From contig JAFPWN010000026.1 in the NCBI GenBank assembly GCA_017412765.1, positions 1 to 64,000 of the forward strand: a stretch of 64,000 nt of DNA, written 5' to 3'. The position numbers were made by a program, and so were the translations under genes. Below, one piece after another: positions 43,056 through 51,133 of the stretch. The notes beneath the pieces were generated by a model that saw only the letters and a program-made list of their open reading frames with translations, did not search any database and was not told where the DNA came from. Positions within the stretch are counted from its first letter, which is position 1, and the number at the start of each line of letters is the position of its first letter. Source of the DNA: Oscillospiraceae bacterium. Lineage in GTDB: Bacteria; Bacillota; Clostridia; Oscillospirales; Oscillospiraceae.

Positions 43056-45401
43056 TTAATACATTCCAAGCTCGGTGTTATCCACAAGCGTTATGCCGAT
43101 AACGCTTCCGTATGGCACGAGCGTTCCCGCCGGCACCGACTGCTTGGAAACCTTTATCTTGTCGTTTGTCGGAAGCGCGCCCGCGCTGTCCATGAAGAGT
43201 CCCACGTTGTTGAGTATTCTCATTGCCGCGGCGCTCGAGAGGTTCGTAAGATCCGGAACCTCCACCTCGGAGTCAACGTGCGCCTCCTCGGTAAAGAGAA
43301 TGACCTTCGTTCCGACCGCGACCTCGCTGCCCGCTGACGGAAGCTGATCGACGACTGTGCCGCCCTCGCCCATTATCGTAAAGGAGAGCCCTCTCTCGGC
43401 AAGCTTCGATCTCGCCGTTCTCATATCGTCGCCGACGACCTTCGGAGTCCTGACGTCGATGTACTCCTCCTCGCCGTTCTGATAGTCAGCCTCGATGCCG
43501 AGATAGGGAAGTATCTCGCTCATTATCTTGCCGACTACCGGAGCCGCCATAACGCCGCCGGACGTGTATATACCGCTCTCAGACTGCGGAGCCGGGTTAT
43601 CGAGCACCACGAGCACCGCGATCTCGGGATCCGTGCAGGGCGCGACTCCGCAGAAGGAAACCATATATACCTTTTGGTCGGTTGCCGCCTGGATAACGGT
43701 CTTAGTAGTTGTTCCGGTCTTGCCTCCGACGTGGTAGCCGGGAACGTAGGCGTTCTTTCCGGTGCCCTCCGGCTCTCCGACGACCGCCTCAAGTATCTCT
43801 CTGACGGTCTTGGAGGTCTCCTCGCTTATGACCTGACGGACGACCGTCGGCTCCTTGCGGTAGACTATCTCGCCGTCCTCCGTGACGATATCGCTGACCA
43901 CGTACGGCTCCATCAGATAGCCGCCGTTCACGCTCGCCGCGACCGCGTTTATCATCTGTATCGGCGTGACGGTAAAGGTCTGACCGAAGGACGCCGCTGC
44001 GAGGGATGATTTATCGTATGGCTTTGTGAAGCTGTCGCGCGACCACCACGCGCCCTTTGAGGTCTCGCCGGATATGTCGATCCCGGTCTTGTTCCAAAGT
44101 CCGAACGCCTCGATGTAATCGTAAAACCTCGAAGCGCCGATCTTGAAGCCGATGTTGACGAACGCGACGTTGCAGCTGTGCTGCGCCGCCTGCTTCAGAT
44201 TCTGGTCGCCGTGGCCGGCGTGCTTCCAGCAGTTAAGGTCGGTCTGGCGGCCCGGTACCTGATCCGCCGTGAGCTTTCCGCCGCAGTAGAAGTTGTCGTT
44301 CTCGCTTATCACGTTCTCCTCAAGACCGACAGCCATCGTGATTATCTTGAAAACGGAGCCTGGCTCGTAGGTATCCGAAACGGCTCTGTTTCTCCACTGC
44401 TCAAGCTGCATCGCCGCAAGCTCGCTCCTGCGCTCGGTCTCGTCCGGAATAAGCTCGAGCGCCTCGCGCATCTCGTCGGATATGTCCCACGGGGAGTTGA
44501 GATCGTAATCGTTTGCGTTCGCAAGCGCGAGTATCTCGCCGGTCTTGACGTTTTCCACGATCACCATTCCGCCGTCGCGGATGTAGTTTTCCTTTATCGC
44601 CTCGTGCAGATATTTCTCCGCGATCCCCTGAACGGTCACGTCGATGGTAGAATGTATCGTCGCGCCGTCGATGGCGTCGTTGAAGTTTTCGTAGCCGCCG
44701 TAGAGCATTTCCACGCCGTTTGAGGACTGCATACGGACTACCGTGCCGTCCGTACCCTCGAGATAATCGTCGTAATAGTTCTCAAGCCCCTCAAGACCGT
44801 AATTCTCGGCGCCGACGAAGCCGACGATGTGGCAGGCAAGAGAGCCGTAGGGATAGAAGCGCTTGGAGTCGTTTTCTATGTGAACTCCCTTGAGTCCCTT
44901 CTGTTCCTTGCCCTCGGCGTCGTGGCTCGGGCCTTCCTTGATAAGCTCGCGGACGAGGTCCGCCTCATCCGAGCTTATCTTCGTTGCGACGGTCTTATAC
45001 CAGCTTTTCGTGTCGCGGCTCTTCTCAATCACGTCTGTGTAGCTGATGCCCAGAATGCGGCTCAGCTCTGAGGCTATATAATCCGCACTCTCGCCGTATT
45101 TATTGATCTCGTACGGTGAGATAAAGACGTTGTACGCGCTCGCGGATACAGCCAGCGCGTTGCCGTTGCGATCGTAGATGCCGCCGCGGTTCGCGGTCAC
45201 GGCAGTTTCGCGCGTTTGCTGAGAAATCGCGCGCTCCTCCCAGTATTCGTGCTGATACAGCATTATATACCCAAGCCTCGCGGCGAGGATAATAAATGCA
45301 ACTATGCCGCACACCGTTAAAAGAATCAGTGTGCGGCGGAGCATTGATTTATTCGGTCTGTCGACCGTTGTCTTTTTAGCATTTAGACCGGTATTTGCCA
45401 T
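43056..45401 (-). CDS. Class B penicillin-binding protein with PASTA domains (SpoVD/PbpB type)
   Basis: This transpeptidase cross-links septal or spore-cortex peptidoglycan. The 781 residues have one N-terminal helix (LILLTVCGIVAFIILAARLGYI), a dimerisation domain, and the transpeptidase motifs S349-V-F-K352 (YEPGSVFKI), S409-C-N411 and K561-T-G-T. Two PASTA repeats lie at about 635-775. PASTA repeats and position after ftsL fit both FtsI and SpoVD; the cluster has only one such gene, so it is probably the division enzyme, but the sporulation version cannot be excluded. Confidence 0.93.
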   Translation of the reverse strand: MANTGLNAKKTTVDRPNKSMLRRTLILLTVCGIVAFIILAARLGYIMLYQHEYWEERAISQQTRETAVTANRGGIYDRNGNALAVSASAYNVFISPYEINKYGESADYIASELSRILGISYTDVIEKSRDTKSWYKTVATKISSDEADLVRELIKEGPSHDAEGKEQKGLKGVHIENDSKRFYPYGSLACHIVGFVGAENYGLEGLENYYDDYLEGTDGTVVRMQSSNGVEMLYGGYENFNDAIDGATIHSTIDVTVQGIAEKYLHEAIKENYIRDGGMVIVENVKTGEILALANANDYDLNSPWDISDEMREALELIPDETERRSELAAMQLEQWRNRAVSDTYEPGSVFKIITMAVGLEENVISENDNFYCGGKLTADQVPGRQTDLNCWKHAGHGDQNLKQAAQHSCNVAFVNIGFKIGASRFYDYIEAFGLWNKTGIDISGETSKGAWWSRDSFTKPYDKSSLAAASFGQTFTVTPIQMINAVAASVNGGYLMEPYVVSDIVTEDGEIVYRKEPTVVRQVISEETSKTVREILEAVVGEPEGTGKNAYVPGYHVGGKTGTTTKTVIQAATDQKVYMVSFCGVAPCTDPEIAVLVVLDNPAPQSESGIYTSGGVMAAPVVGKIMSEILPYLGIEADYQNGEEEYIDVRTPKVVGDDMRTARSKLAERGLSFTIMGEGGTVVDQLPSAGSEVAVGTKVILFTEEAHVDSEVEVPDLTNLSSAAAMRILNNVGLFMDSAGALPTNDKIKVSKQSVPAGTLVPYGSVIGITLVDNTELGMY

Positions 45402-45446
45402 TTCGGGACCTCAACGTATTTTTTTTTACTAAATGGTATGGCTTTT

Positions 45447-46025
45447 TTATCTGAAATATTCAGCAAGGTCGGAGACAAATTCTCTTGCCGCGCGGATGAT
45501 GCCGAAGCCCTCGGAATCGTCGGCGTTCAGAACCTCAGCCTTATTGTCGTGCTCCATCTTGAGAACGTGGGTATTGCGGTCGGTGAGCTTCGTCATGCCG
45601 AGGGTGCCGGTTGCGTATTCGGCTATGCGGTTTGTATTGAAGGTAGTTTCATACTCAACCGCGAGCTTCGTCTGCTCGGTCTGGAGAGTTTCGATCTCTC
45701 TTTTGAGATTCGTGATCTCAGCGCTGACCTCGGTGAGGCGGATATAGCTCAGAAGCATGAAAACGAGGACTGCGGCGGCGACGGCATAGCCCACAACCGC
45801 GAAGGCGGAAACAGCCTGAGCTTCCTTAGCTCTTTTGATCGCCTCGCTGCGCTCCGCCGCCCTTCTGCGCTCCTCGGCGCTTTCTCTTACCTTTCTGTCG
45901 CGCTCCGCAGCAGTTTCGGGGATCTCCTGAGGGACCGCGCTGCCGTACATACCGTACATATCATAGGCGACAGACTCGTAGTATCCGTTTCCGTTGATGT
46001 TGAGTTTTGCTTCAGTCTGTGCCAT
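45447..46025 (-). CDS. ftsL: FtsL-type septum protein
   Basis: The 192-residue bitopic protein has a charged cytoplasmic N-terminus (about 1-70), one membrane helix (about 72-94) and an extracellular leucine-zipper-like coil (SAEITNLKREIETLQTEQTKL), followed by a poorly conserved tail. This layout and the position between rsmH and the class B PBP identify FtsL, partner of FtsB/DivIC and FtsQ. The tail beyond residue 150 is longer than usual. Confidence 0.8.
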   Translation of the reverse strand: MAQTEAKLNINGNGYYESVAYDMYGMYGSAVPQEIPETAAERDRKVRESAEERRRAAERSEAIKRAKEAQAVSAFAVVGYAVAAAVLVFMLLSYIRLTEVSAEITNLKREIETLQTEQTKLAVEYETTFNTNRIAEYATGTLGMTKLTDRNTHVLKMEHDNKAEVLNADDSEGFGIIRAAREFVSDLAEYFR

Positions 46026-46039
46026 GCTGCGCTCCTCCC

Positions 46040-46960
46040 TTACAGTTTTTCGATCACCCTCAGCTTTGCGCTGCGCGATCTCGGATTGATCCGAAGCTCC
46101 TCATCTGTCGGAACTATCGGCTTTTTCGTCACTCTTCGCACCGTCTGCCTGAATCCGCAGACGCATACCGGAAACTCCGGCGGGCAGGTGCAGCCGTCCT
46201 CGCGGCTTTTAACTGCGCTCTTTACGATCTTATCCTCAAGCGAGTGGAAGGTTATGACGCACAGTCTTCCGCCCGGCCTGAGTCTCTCCATCGCCTCGTC
46301 GAGCATATCGGCAAGCGCGCCGAGCTCGTCGTTTACGGCGATCCTTATCGCCTGAAAAGTCCTTTTCGCCGGATGCTGCTTTTCCCTGAGCGCCTTTGCC
46401 GGCATTGCGCTCTTTATAACGTCTACGAGAGCGAGCGTGGTATTTATCGGCCTTTTGCGGACAATTTTCTCGGCTATCTGGCGCCAGTAGCGCTCCTCGC
46501 CGTAGTCGCGGATCACGCGCCCGAGCTCCGCTTCGCTCCACTCGTTTACTACGTTCCATGCAGACAGGGCCTCGTCTCTGTCCATCCGCATATCGAGCGG
46601 CGCGTCAGCCATGTAGCTGAAGCCGCGCTCGCCATCATCAAGCTGCGGACTTGAAACCCCGAGATCGAACAGCATCCCGTCCACCTTGTCGATCGAAAGC
46701 GAATCAAGCACTGCGCCGATATCGCGGAAATTTGCCTTTACGAGCTTCACCTTGTCACCGAAGGGCGCGAGCCTCTCGCCCGCCTCACGGATCGCCGTTT
46801 CATCGCGGTCAAGCGCGATGAGTCTGCCTGTCTGCAGCTTTTCGGCGATCTTCTCTGAATGGCCGCCCCGCCCGAGCGTTCCATCCACGTAAATCCCGTC
46901 GGGTCTGATATCGAGATTGGAAATGCATTCGTTCAGAAGAACAGGCACGTGCTTTTCCAT
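46040..46960 (-). CDS. rsmH: 16S rRNA (cytosine1402-N4)-methyltransferase
   Basis: RsmH (MraW) methylates C1402 in the ribosomal P-site. The 306 residues show HVPVLLNECI, the SAM loop YVDGTLGRGGHSEKI, MLFDLGVSSPQLDDGERGFSY, and TFHSLEDKIVK near the end. Its ATG overlaps the mraZ TGA (TGATG), so it is coupled to mraZ as usual at the head of the cluster. Confidence 0.97.
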   Translation of the reverse strand: MEKHVPVLLNECISNLDIRPDGIYVDGTLGRGGHSEKIAEKLQTGRLIALDRDETAIREAGERLAPFGDKVKLVKANFRDIGAVLDSLSIDKVDGMLFDLGVSSPQLDDGERGFSYMADAPLDMRMDRDEALSAWNVVNEWSEAELGRVIRDYGEERYWRQIAEKIVRKRPINTTLALVDVIKSAMPAKALREKQHPAKRTFQAIRIAVNDELGALADMLDEAMERLRPGGRLCVITFHSLEDKIVKSAVKSREDGCTCPPEFPVCVCGFRQTVRRVTKKPIVPTDEELRINPRSRSAKLRVIEKL

Positions 46961-47376
46961 CAGAAATCAAGCTCCGTAAAGACCTCCGCGATATTTTCCG
47001 GCGTAGTCTCGATCGCATCGATCTCGTTCCATGCATCCTCGTTCCAGAACTCCGCGCACTCTCCGGCGCCGACGACGGCGACGTTCTTTTCGAGATTTGC
47101 AAAATCTCTGAGAGCCTGAGGAAGCAGGATCCTGCCTTGTGTATCAAGCTCGCACTTTGCCGCGTGGGAGAACAGCGGGCGCATCTTGATCTGCTTTGAG
47201 CGCGGCATCTCCTTGATCTTATCGGTAAAGCGCGACCAGCTCTCCTCGGAATATGCCGAAAGGCACTTCTCCATCGAGAGCGTTACATAGAAGGTCTCGC
47301 CCAGCTCCTCGCGGAGCTTCGCGGGTATGAAAAGACGACCCTTCGCGTCGATGCTGTGTCTGTAAACGCCGGTCAT
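46960..47376 (-). CDS. mraZ: Transcriptional regulator MraZ
   Basis: MraZ is a ring-forming DNA-binding protein of the AbrB-like fold that controls the division cluster. The 138 residues have two tandem MraZ domains, each with the DxxGR motif: IDAKGRLFIPAKLREELG (about 9-26) and LDTQGRILLPQALRDFA (about 78-94). ATG 47376 has GAGGAGG nine bases upstream; the frame is open back to 47475 but crosses the operator. The operator repeats at 47446-47407 point to autoregulation. Confidence 0.95.
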   Translation of the reverse strand: MTGVYRHSIDAKGRLFIPAKLREELGETFYVTLSMEKCLSAYSEESWSRFTDKIKEMPRSKQIKMRPLFSHAAKCELDTQGRILLPQALRDFANLEKNVAVVGAGECAEFWNEDAWNEIDAIETTPENIAEVFTELDF

Positions 47377-47406
47377 CTCTCCACCTCCTCGTAAAATTGT
47401 GGGATT

Positions 47407-47446
47407 TTGGTGCACTTCGCACCACTTCTCACCACCGTGTACCACT
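47407..47446 (-). promoter_or_regulatory. MraZ operator: four 10-bp direct repeats
   Basis: On the minus strand AGTGGTACAC, GGTGGTGAGA, AGTGGTGCGA and AGTGCACCAA follow each other with a strict 10-base period. Directly repeated GTGG-type boxes at one-helical-turn spacing are the known binding pattern of MraZ upstream of its own gene. They begin right after the -10 box, so binding should block transcription. Confidence 0.8.
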
Positions 47447-47475
47447 ATTATAATTAGATAGCAGCGAAATTGCAA
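47447..47475 (-). promoter_or_regulatory. Promoter of the mraZ-dcw operon
   Basis: TTGCAA (47475-47470) and a perfect TATAAT (47452-47447) are 17 bases apart and abut the MraZ boxes. Confidence 0.75.
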
Positions 47476-47568
47476 GCATATTTTTTGTAAAAATCGAGGT
47501 TTTTTCAGGTGCTTTTCAGTGTTTGCGTCGAATTGCTACATATTGTGGTCTCGGAGATTTTAAAGCAC

Positions 47569-47605
47569 AAGAGAGCCATTTTCCAAGGCGGAAAATGGCT
47601 CTCTT
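47569..47605 (-). terminator. Terminator of the coiled-coil gene
   Basis: Sixteen-base perfect arms (47569-47584 and 47590-47605) around AAGGC lie 18 bases past the stop codon; a TTGTGCTTTT stretch follows on the minus strand. Confidence 0.75.
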
Positions 47606-47622
47606 CGACTTATTTTATTAGC

Positions 47623-48129
47623 TTACTCCTCAGGGACTATGCCGCTCATAGGATTGGAATTGATGTTTGAAACGCTTCTGAAACGGGCTCTCGCCTGTCT
47701 GACCTCATTGAGCGCCTCGTTGATCGCCTCCTCGGTGCGCTGAAGCGTATCGTCGGCGTACTGATTGGCTACGTTGCGGAGCTCTGCGGCGCGGCTGTCG
47801 GCTGCCTCGGTAACCTGTCTTGCGCGCTCATTGGCGGCGCGGACGATCTCCTGCTCCTCCACCATGTGGCGTGCGCGCTCCTCAGCGACCTTCTTCATGC
47901 TCTCAGCCTCGCGCTTGGCGTTGCCGATGAATTCGCTTCTCGCGCTGACAAGTCTTCTCGCCTCGCTGAGCTCGCCGGGCAGCTTTGCCTTTATCTCGTC
48001 GAGAAGATCAAGCGCCTTGTCGCGCTCGATAACGCAGCGCTCCGCGCCGAGGGGCAGCCCCCACGCGTCCTGGATCATATTGTAGAGCATGTCGATAAGT
48101 TCCTGCACTCCGGTGGTATTCTCTTCCAT
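47623..48129 (-). CDS. Coiled-coil protein, ATP-synthase-subunit-like
   Basis: This is a soluble 168-residue protein dominated by one long charged helix (about 55-150: AKLPGELSEARRLVSARSEF, then ERARHMVEEQEIVRAANERA), resembling DivIVA or ATP-synthase subunit B/H-like coiled coils. Homologues of unknown function lie next to rsmD and coaD in Clostridia. The start is ATG 48129 (MEENTTGVQELIDML); AAAGGA is about 13 bases upstream, rather far. No function is proposed. Confidence 0.75.
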   Translation of the reverse strand: MEENTTGVQELIDMLYNMIQDAWGLPLGAERCVIERDKALDLLDEIKAKLPGELSEARRLVSARSEFIGNAKREAESMKKVAEERARHMVEEQEIVRAANERARQVTEAADSRAAELRNVANQYADDTLQRTEEAINEALNEVRQARARFRSVSNINSNPMSGIVPEE

Positions 48130-48272
48130 TTTGTATGACCATTCCTTTCGCAAATTCTGAAGGCACAAAACAGCCATAAAGGGAATGGCCATAAAGCGCC
48201 ATGTTTTTCGATTGCCGCTTTGCGGCGAGAAAAAAGGCTTTGATTTCAATAAGGCTGAAGCTTGTTTCAGCC

Positions 48273-48812
48273 TTATCCTTTCCTGAAAACAGTAAGTTTT
48301 ATCTTTCCGTATTTATACTCGCGCTTGGAGTATCCCTCGCGCTCAGGGTCGGCAAGCGGCTTGTCCTTCCGACTCTCACAGACCATTATACCATTTTCGC
48401 GCAAAATGTCAAACATTACGGCGCTTTTTATGGCATTTTCCAGGAGATCGGAGTCATAGGGCGGATCGAGGAACACTATATCGAATTTCTCGCCGCTTCT
48501 GAGGTAGCTCATGGCGTCGGTGTTAGTGAATTTCGCCTTTTCAGAAAGAGCGCATATCTCGACGTTTTCGCGGCACAGCTTCAGGCTGTCGCGGCTCGCG
48601 TCAACGAAAACGCACTCCTCCGCTCCGCGGCTCAGCGCCTCGATGCCGAGCTGACCCGTGCCCGCAAAGAGGTCGAGCACCCTCGCGCCGTCTACGTGAA
48701 ACTGGATAATATTGAAAATGGATTCCTTAACCATATCGGTAGTGGGGCGGATGCGCATATCCGCCGGCTCCTTAAGCCTTCTCCCGCGGGCTGTACCTGT
48801 AATGACTCTCAA
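48273..48812 (-). CDS. rsmD: 16S rRNA (guanine966-N2)-methyltransferase
   Basis: RsmD methylates G966 in 16S rRNA. The 179 residues begin MRVITGTARGRRLK, carry PTTDMVKESIFNII, the SAM motif VLDLFAGTGQLGIEALSRGA and the catalytic DPPYDS. It overlaps uvrC by four bases. A hairpin overlapping its stop (48249-48275) may help end the message. coaD, which usually follows rsmD, is not here. Confidence 0.95.
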   Translation of the reverse strand: MRVITGTARGRRLKEPADMRIRPTTDMVKESIFNIIQFHVDGARVLDLFAGTGQLGIEALSRGAEECVFVDASRDSLKLCRENVEICALSEKAKFTNTDAMSYLRSGEKFDIVFLDPPYDSDLLENAIKSAVMFDILRENGIMVCESRKDKPLADPEREGYSKREYKYGKIKLTVFRKG

Positions 48813-50656
48813 CTGTTCTCATCCTCCACTTCAGCGTTATTTTCGCTGTGAAAAAACTTATAAACCTCCACCGCGGCGTTCCGCGGCACCACTCTCATAA
48901 GCTCGTCCACGCTCGCCTCGCCCATCGTCTTCATGCTTCCGAAGTGTTTATACAGATCGTTTTTCCGCTTCTCTCCGACGTTCGGTATCGCGTCGAGCTT
49001 CGATTTTTTGACGGTCTTTCTGTGGCTGTCCCTGTGGTACGTGATGGCGTAGCGGTGAACCTCCTCCTGTATCGCGCCGACGAACGCGAACACCGCGGGA
49101 AACGCCTCCATGCTTATCTCCTCGCCGGCGGCGGTTATGAGGGCGCGGGTGCGGTGGCGGTCGTCCTTGACCATACCGAAGGTCGGCACGAACACGCCCA
49201 CCTTTTTCTGCGCGTCGAGGGCGCACTGTGCGTGGGCGGCGCCGCCGTCGATGAGGAAGAGATCCGGCAGCGGAGAAAACTTCTCATCGCCGTCCTTGAA
49301 GTGCTGCAATCTCCGCTCGACCACCTCGCGCATCGATGCGTAATCGTCCGGCGTGCCGTTTTCGAGGGTCTTTATTCTGAACTTTCTGTACGCGTTTCTG
49401 AGTGGCTTGCCGTCCTTAAAAACGACCATTCCGGCAACGATATCGTCTTTTCCGGTGTTCGATATGTCGAAGGACTCGATGCGGCTCGGCGGAGAGTCAA
49501 GTCCGAGCGAGTCCATGAGCCACTGCGCCGTCTTTGAAACGCGCTCAGCCTTGGTAGTGGCGCGGCGCACCTCCTCCTCGGCGTTTCTGAGCGCTGCCTC
49601 GCGGTAATCGCGGCGCACTCCGCGCTGAGGCAGCAGGACCGTTATATTCCGCCCGGCCTTTTCGGTGAGGAAGCCCGCTATCTCCTCCATATCGCCGGTA
49701 TCCTCGGTGAGAACTATCTCGCCCGGTATCTCGTCCGCGCTCATATAATACTGCCGCAGAAGGCTTGAAAGCGCCTCGGCGGTGTCCTCGACAGGCTCGT
49801 CGAGCAGCTCCATATCCTTTCCGAGTAGCTGACCTCGGACGTAGTGCAGAACGGTGAAGCAGCTCTTCGCCTCGCCGCGGTAAAAGCCGACGGCGTCGGT
49901 GTCGGAGGCGCCCTTCATGAGAACGTGCTGCTTCGTTTCAAGGCTGCGTATCGCGTTTATCCTGTCCCGCTTCTCGGCAGCTTCCTCAAAGCGCAGGTTT
50001 TCCGCCGCCTCGAACATCTCCTTTTCCATCGCGTCGACGAGGTCGCGGGTCCTGCCCTTGAGTATCATCACAGCCTTGTCTATCTCGCGCCGGTACTGCT
50101 CCCGCGGCACAGAGGGAAGGCAGTAGCCGTCGCAGGTGCCCATATGGTAATTGAGGCAGGGGCGCTCCCTGCCGATGTCACGCGGAAAAACGCGAGAGCA
50201 GTCCGGCAGCTTAAGCGCCTTGCGCATGGCGTCTATCGCGGCGAACGTGCTGCCGCGCGAGCCGAACGGCCCGAAGTACTCCGCGCCGTCGTCCTCGCGT
50301 CTGTTCGTTACGGAAAAGCGCGGGTATTCGCTCCCGAGGTCGAGGCGTATAAAGGGGTAGCCCTTGTCGTCCTTCAGGAGAATGTTGTAGTGCGGCTTGT
50401 GGAACTTTATGAGCGAGTTCTCGAGGAGCAGAGCCTCCATCTCGCTCGTTGCGACGATTATCGAAAAGTCGCAGACCTTGGCTACCATCGCCTCGGTCTT
50501 CGCGTTGTGCGCGCCGTGGAAATAGCTCGAAACGCGGTTTTTGAGGAGCTTCGACTTCCCGACGTAGATAACCTCGTTATCCTTGTCGCGCATTATATAT
50601 ACGCCCGGCTTCATCGGCAGGGCGTTCGCCTTTTCCCTGAGAGCGGCGATGTCCAT
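48809..50656 (-). CDS. uvrC: Excinuclease ABC subunit C
   Basis: UvrC makes both incisions in nucleotide-excision repair. The 615 residues show the N-terminal GIY-YIG nuclease (PGVYIMRDKDNEVIYVGKSKLLKNRVSSYF), a UVR motif in the middle (ENLRFEEAAEKRDRI), the RNase H-like domain (SFDISNTGKDDIVAGMVVFKDG, LFLIDGGAAHAQ), and C-terminal helix-hairpin-helix motifs (LDAIPNVGEKRKNDLYKHFGS). It is preceded by the HPr paralogue and followed by rsmD. Confidence 0.97.
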   Translation of the reverse strand: MDIAALREKANALPMKPGVYIMRDKDNEVIYVGKSKLLKNRVSSYFHGAHNAKTEAMVAKVCDFSIIVATSEMEALLLENSLIKFHKPHYNILLKDDKGYPFIRLDLGSEYPRFSVTNRREDDGAEYFGPFGSRGSTFAAIDAMRKALKLPDCSRVFPRDIGRERPCLNYHMGTCDGYCLPSVPREQYRREIDKAVMILKGRTRDLVDAMEKEMFEAAENLRFEEAAEKRDRINAIRSLETKQHVLMKGASDTDAVGFYRGEAKSCFTVLHYVRGQLLGKDMELLDEPVEDTAEALSSLLRQYYMSADEIPGEIVLTEDTGDMEEIAGFLTEKAGRNITVLLPQRGVRRDYREAALRNAEEEVRRATTKAERVSKTAQWLMDSLGLDSPPSRIESFDISNTGKDDIVAGMVVFKDGKPLRNAYRKFRIKTLENGTPDDYASMREVVERRLQHFKDGDEKFSPLPDLFLIDGGAAHAQCALDAQKKVGVFVPTFGMVKDDRHRTRALITAAGEEISMEAFPAVFAFVGAIQEEVHRYAITYHRDSHRKTVKKSKLDAIPNVGEKRKNDLYKHFGSMKTMGEASVDELMRVVPRNAAVEVYKFFHSENNAEVEDENS

Positions 50657-50685
50657 AAGCTCCTCCTTTCTTGATGATAGTTTAA

Positions 50686-50716
50686 ACCCTCTGTTTCAGA
50701 TTATGAAACAGAGGGT
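50686..50716 (-). terminator. Hairpin after the HPr paralogue
   Basis: ACCCTCTGTTTCA (50686-50698) and TGAAACAGAGGGT (50704-50716) form a perfect 13-bp stem between the HPr stop and uvrC. The U-run after it on the minus strand is short (TTT). Confidence 0.6.
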
Positions 50717-50739
50717 CATTTTCGTATGTTCGGTATTGA

Positions 50740-51003
50740 TTACTCAGCGAAATCATGGCTGATGAGCTCGCAGAGTGTCTCAACCGCACTCTCCTCATCC
50801 TCGCCGTCAGCAACGATGGTGATGTTAGTGCCCTTGATGATGCCGAGGGAGAGAACACCAAGAAGGCTCTTGGCGTTTACCTTGCGCTCATCCTTCTGGA
50901 TCCAGACACTGCACTTAAACTCGTTAGCCTTCTGCGTGAAGAAGGTCGCCGGTCTCGCGCGGAGACCAACCTGATTCATAACAACGACTTCTTTAGAAAA
51001 CAT
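50740..51003 (-). CDS. HPr-family protein lacking the PTS histidine
   Basis: The 87-residue HPr fold protein keeps the regulatory serine S46 (KVNAKSLLGVLSL), the site of HPr kinase, but the phosphorylatable H15 is Arg: GLRARPATFF instead of GLHARPAT (codon CGC, one base from CAC). It therefore should not carry phosphate from enzyme I, but could act like Bacillus Crh, which has Gln at this place, as a catabolite-control cofactor. It has its own promoter (51078-51050) and sits between uvrC and mutS2 with no PTS genes nearby. Confidence 0.9.
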   Translation of the reverse strand: MFSKEVVVMNQVGLRARPATFFTQKANEFKCSVWIQKDERKVNAKSLLGVLSLGIIKGTNITIVADGEDEESAVETLCELISHDFAE

Positions 51004-51049
51004 CGGCGTTTATCCTCCTCATTAAAGACGGAAATGGTTATCCGCTAAG

Positions 51050-51078
51050 ATTATACCAAAGTTGATTTATTTCTTCAA
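51050..51078 (-). promoter_or_regulatory. Promoter for the HPr paralogue
   Basis: TTGAAG (51078-51073) and TATAAT (51055-51050) are 17 bases apart. Confidence 0.65.
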
Positions 51079-51133
51079 TAATGAAAAGTGACCATAATTT
51101 CGGCGGATTACGACAGCTTTTTCGTCAAGTTGC

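Noticed and set aside
41536..43059. 507-codon plus-strand frame opposite murE
   Set aside because: Shadow of murE caused by codon bias.
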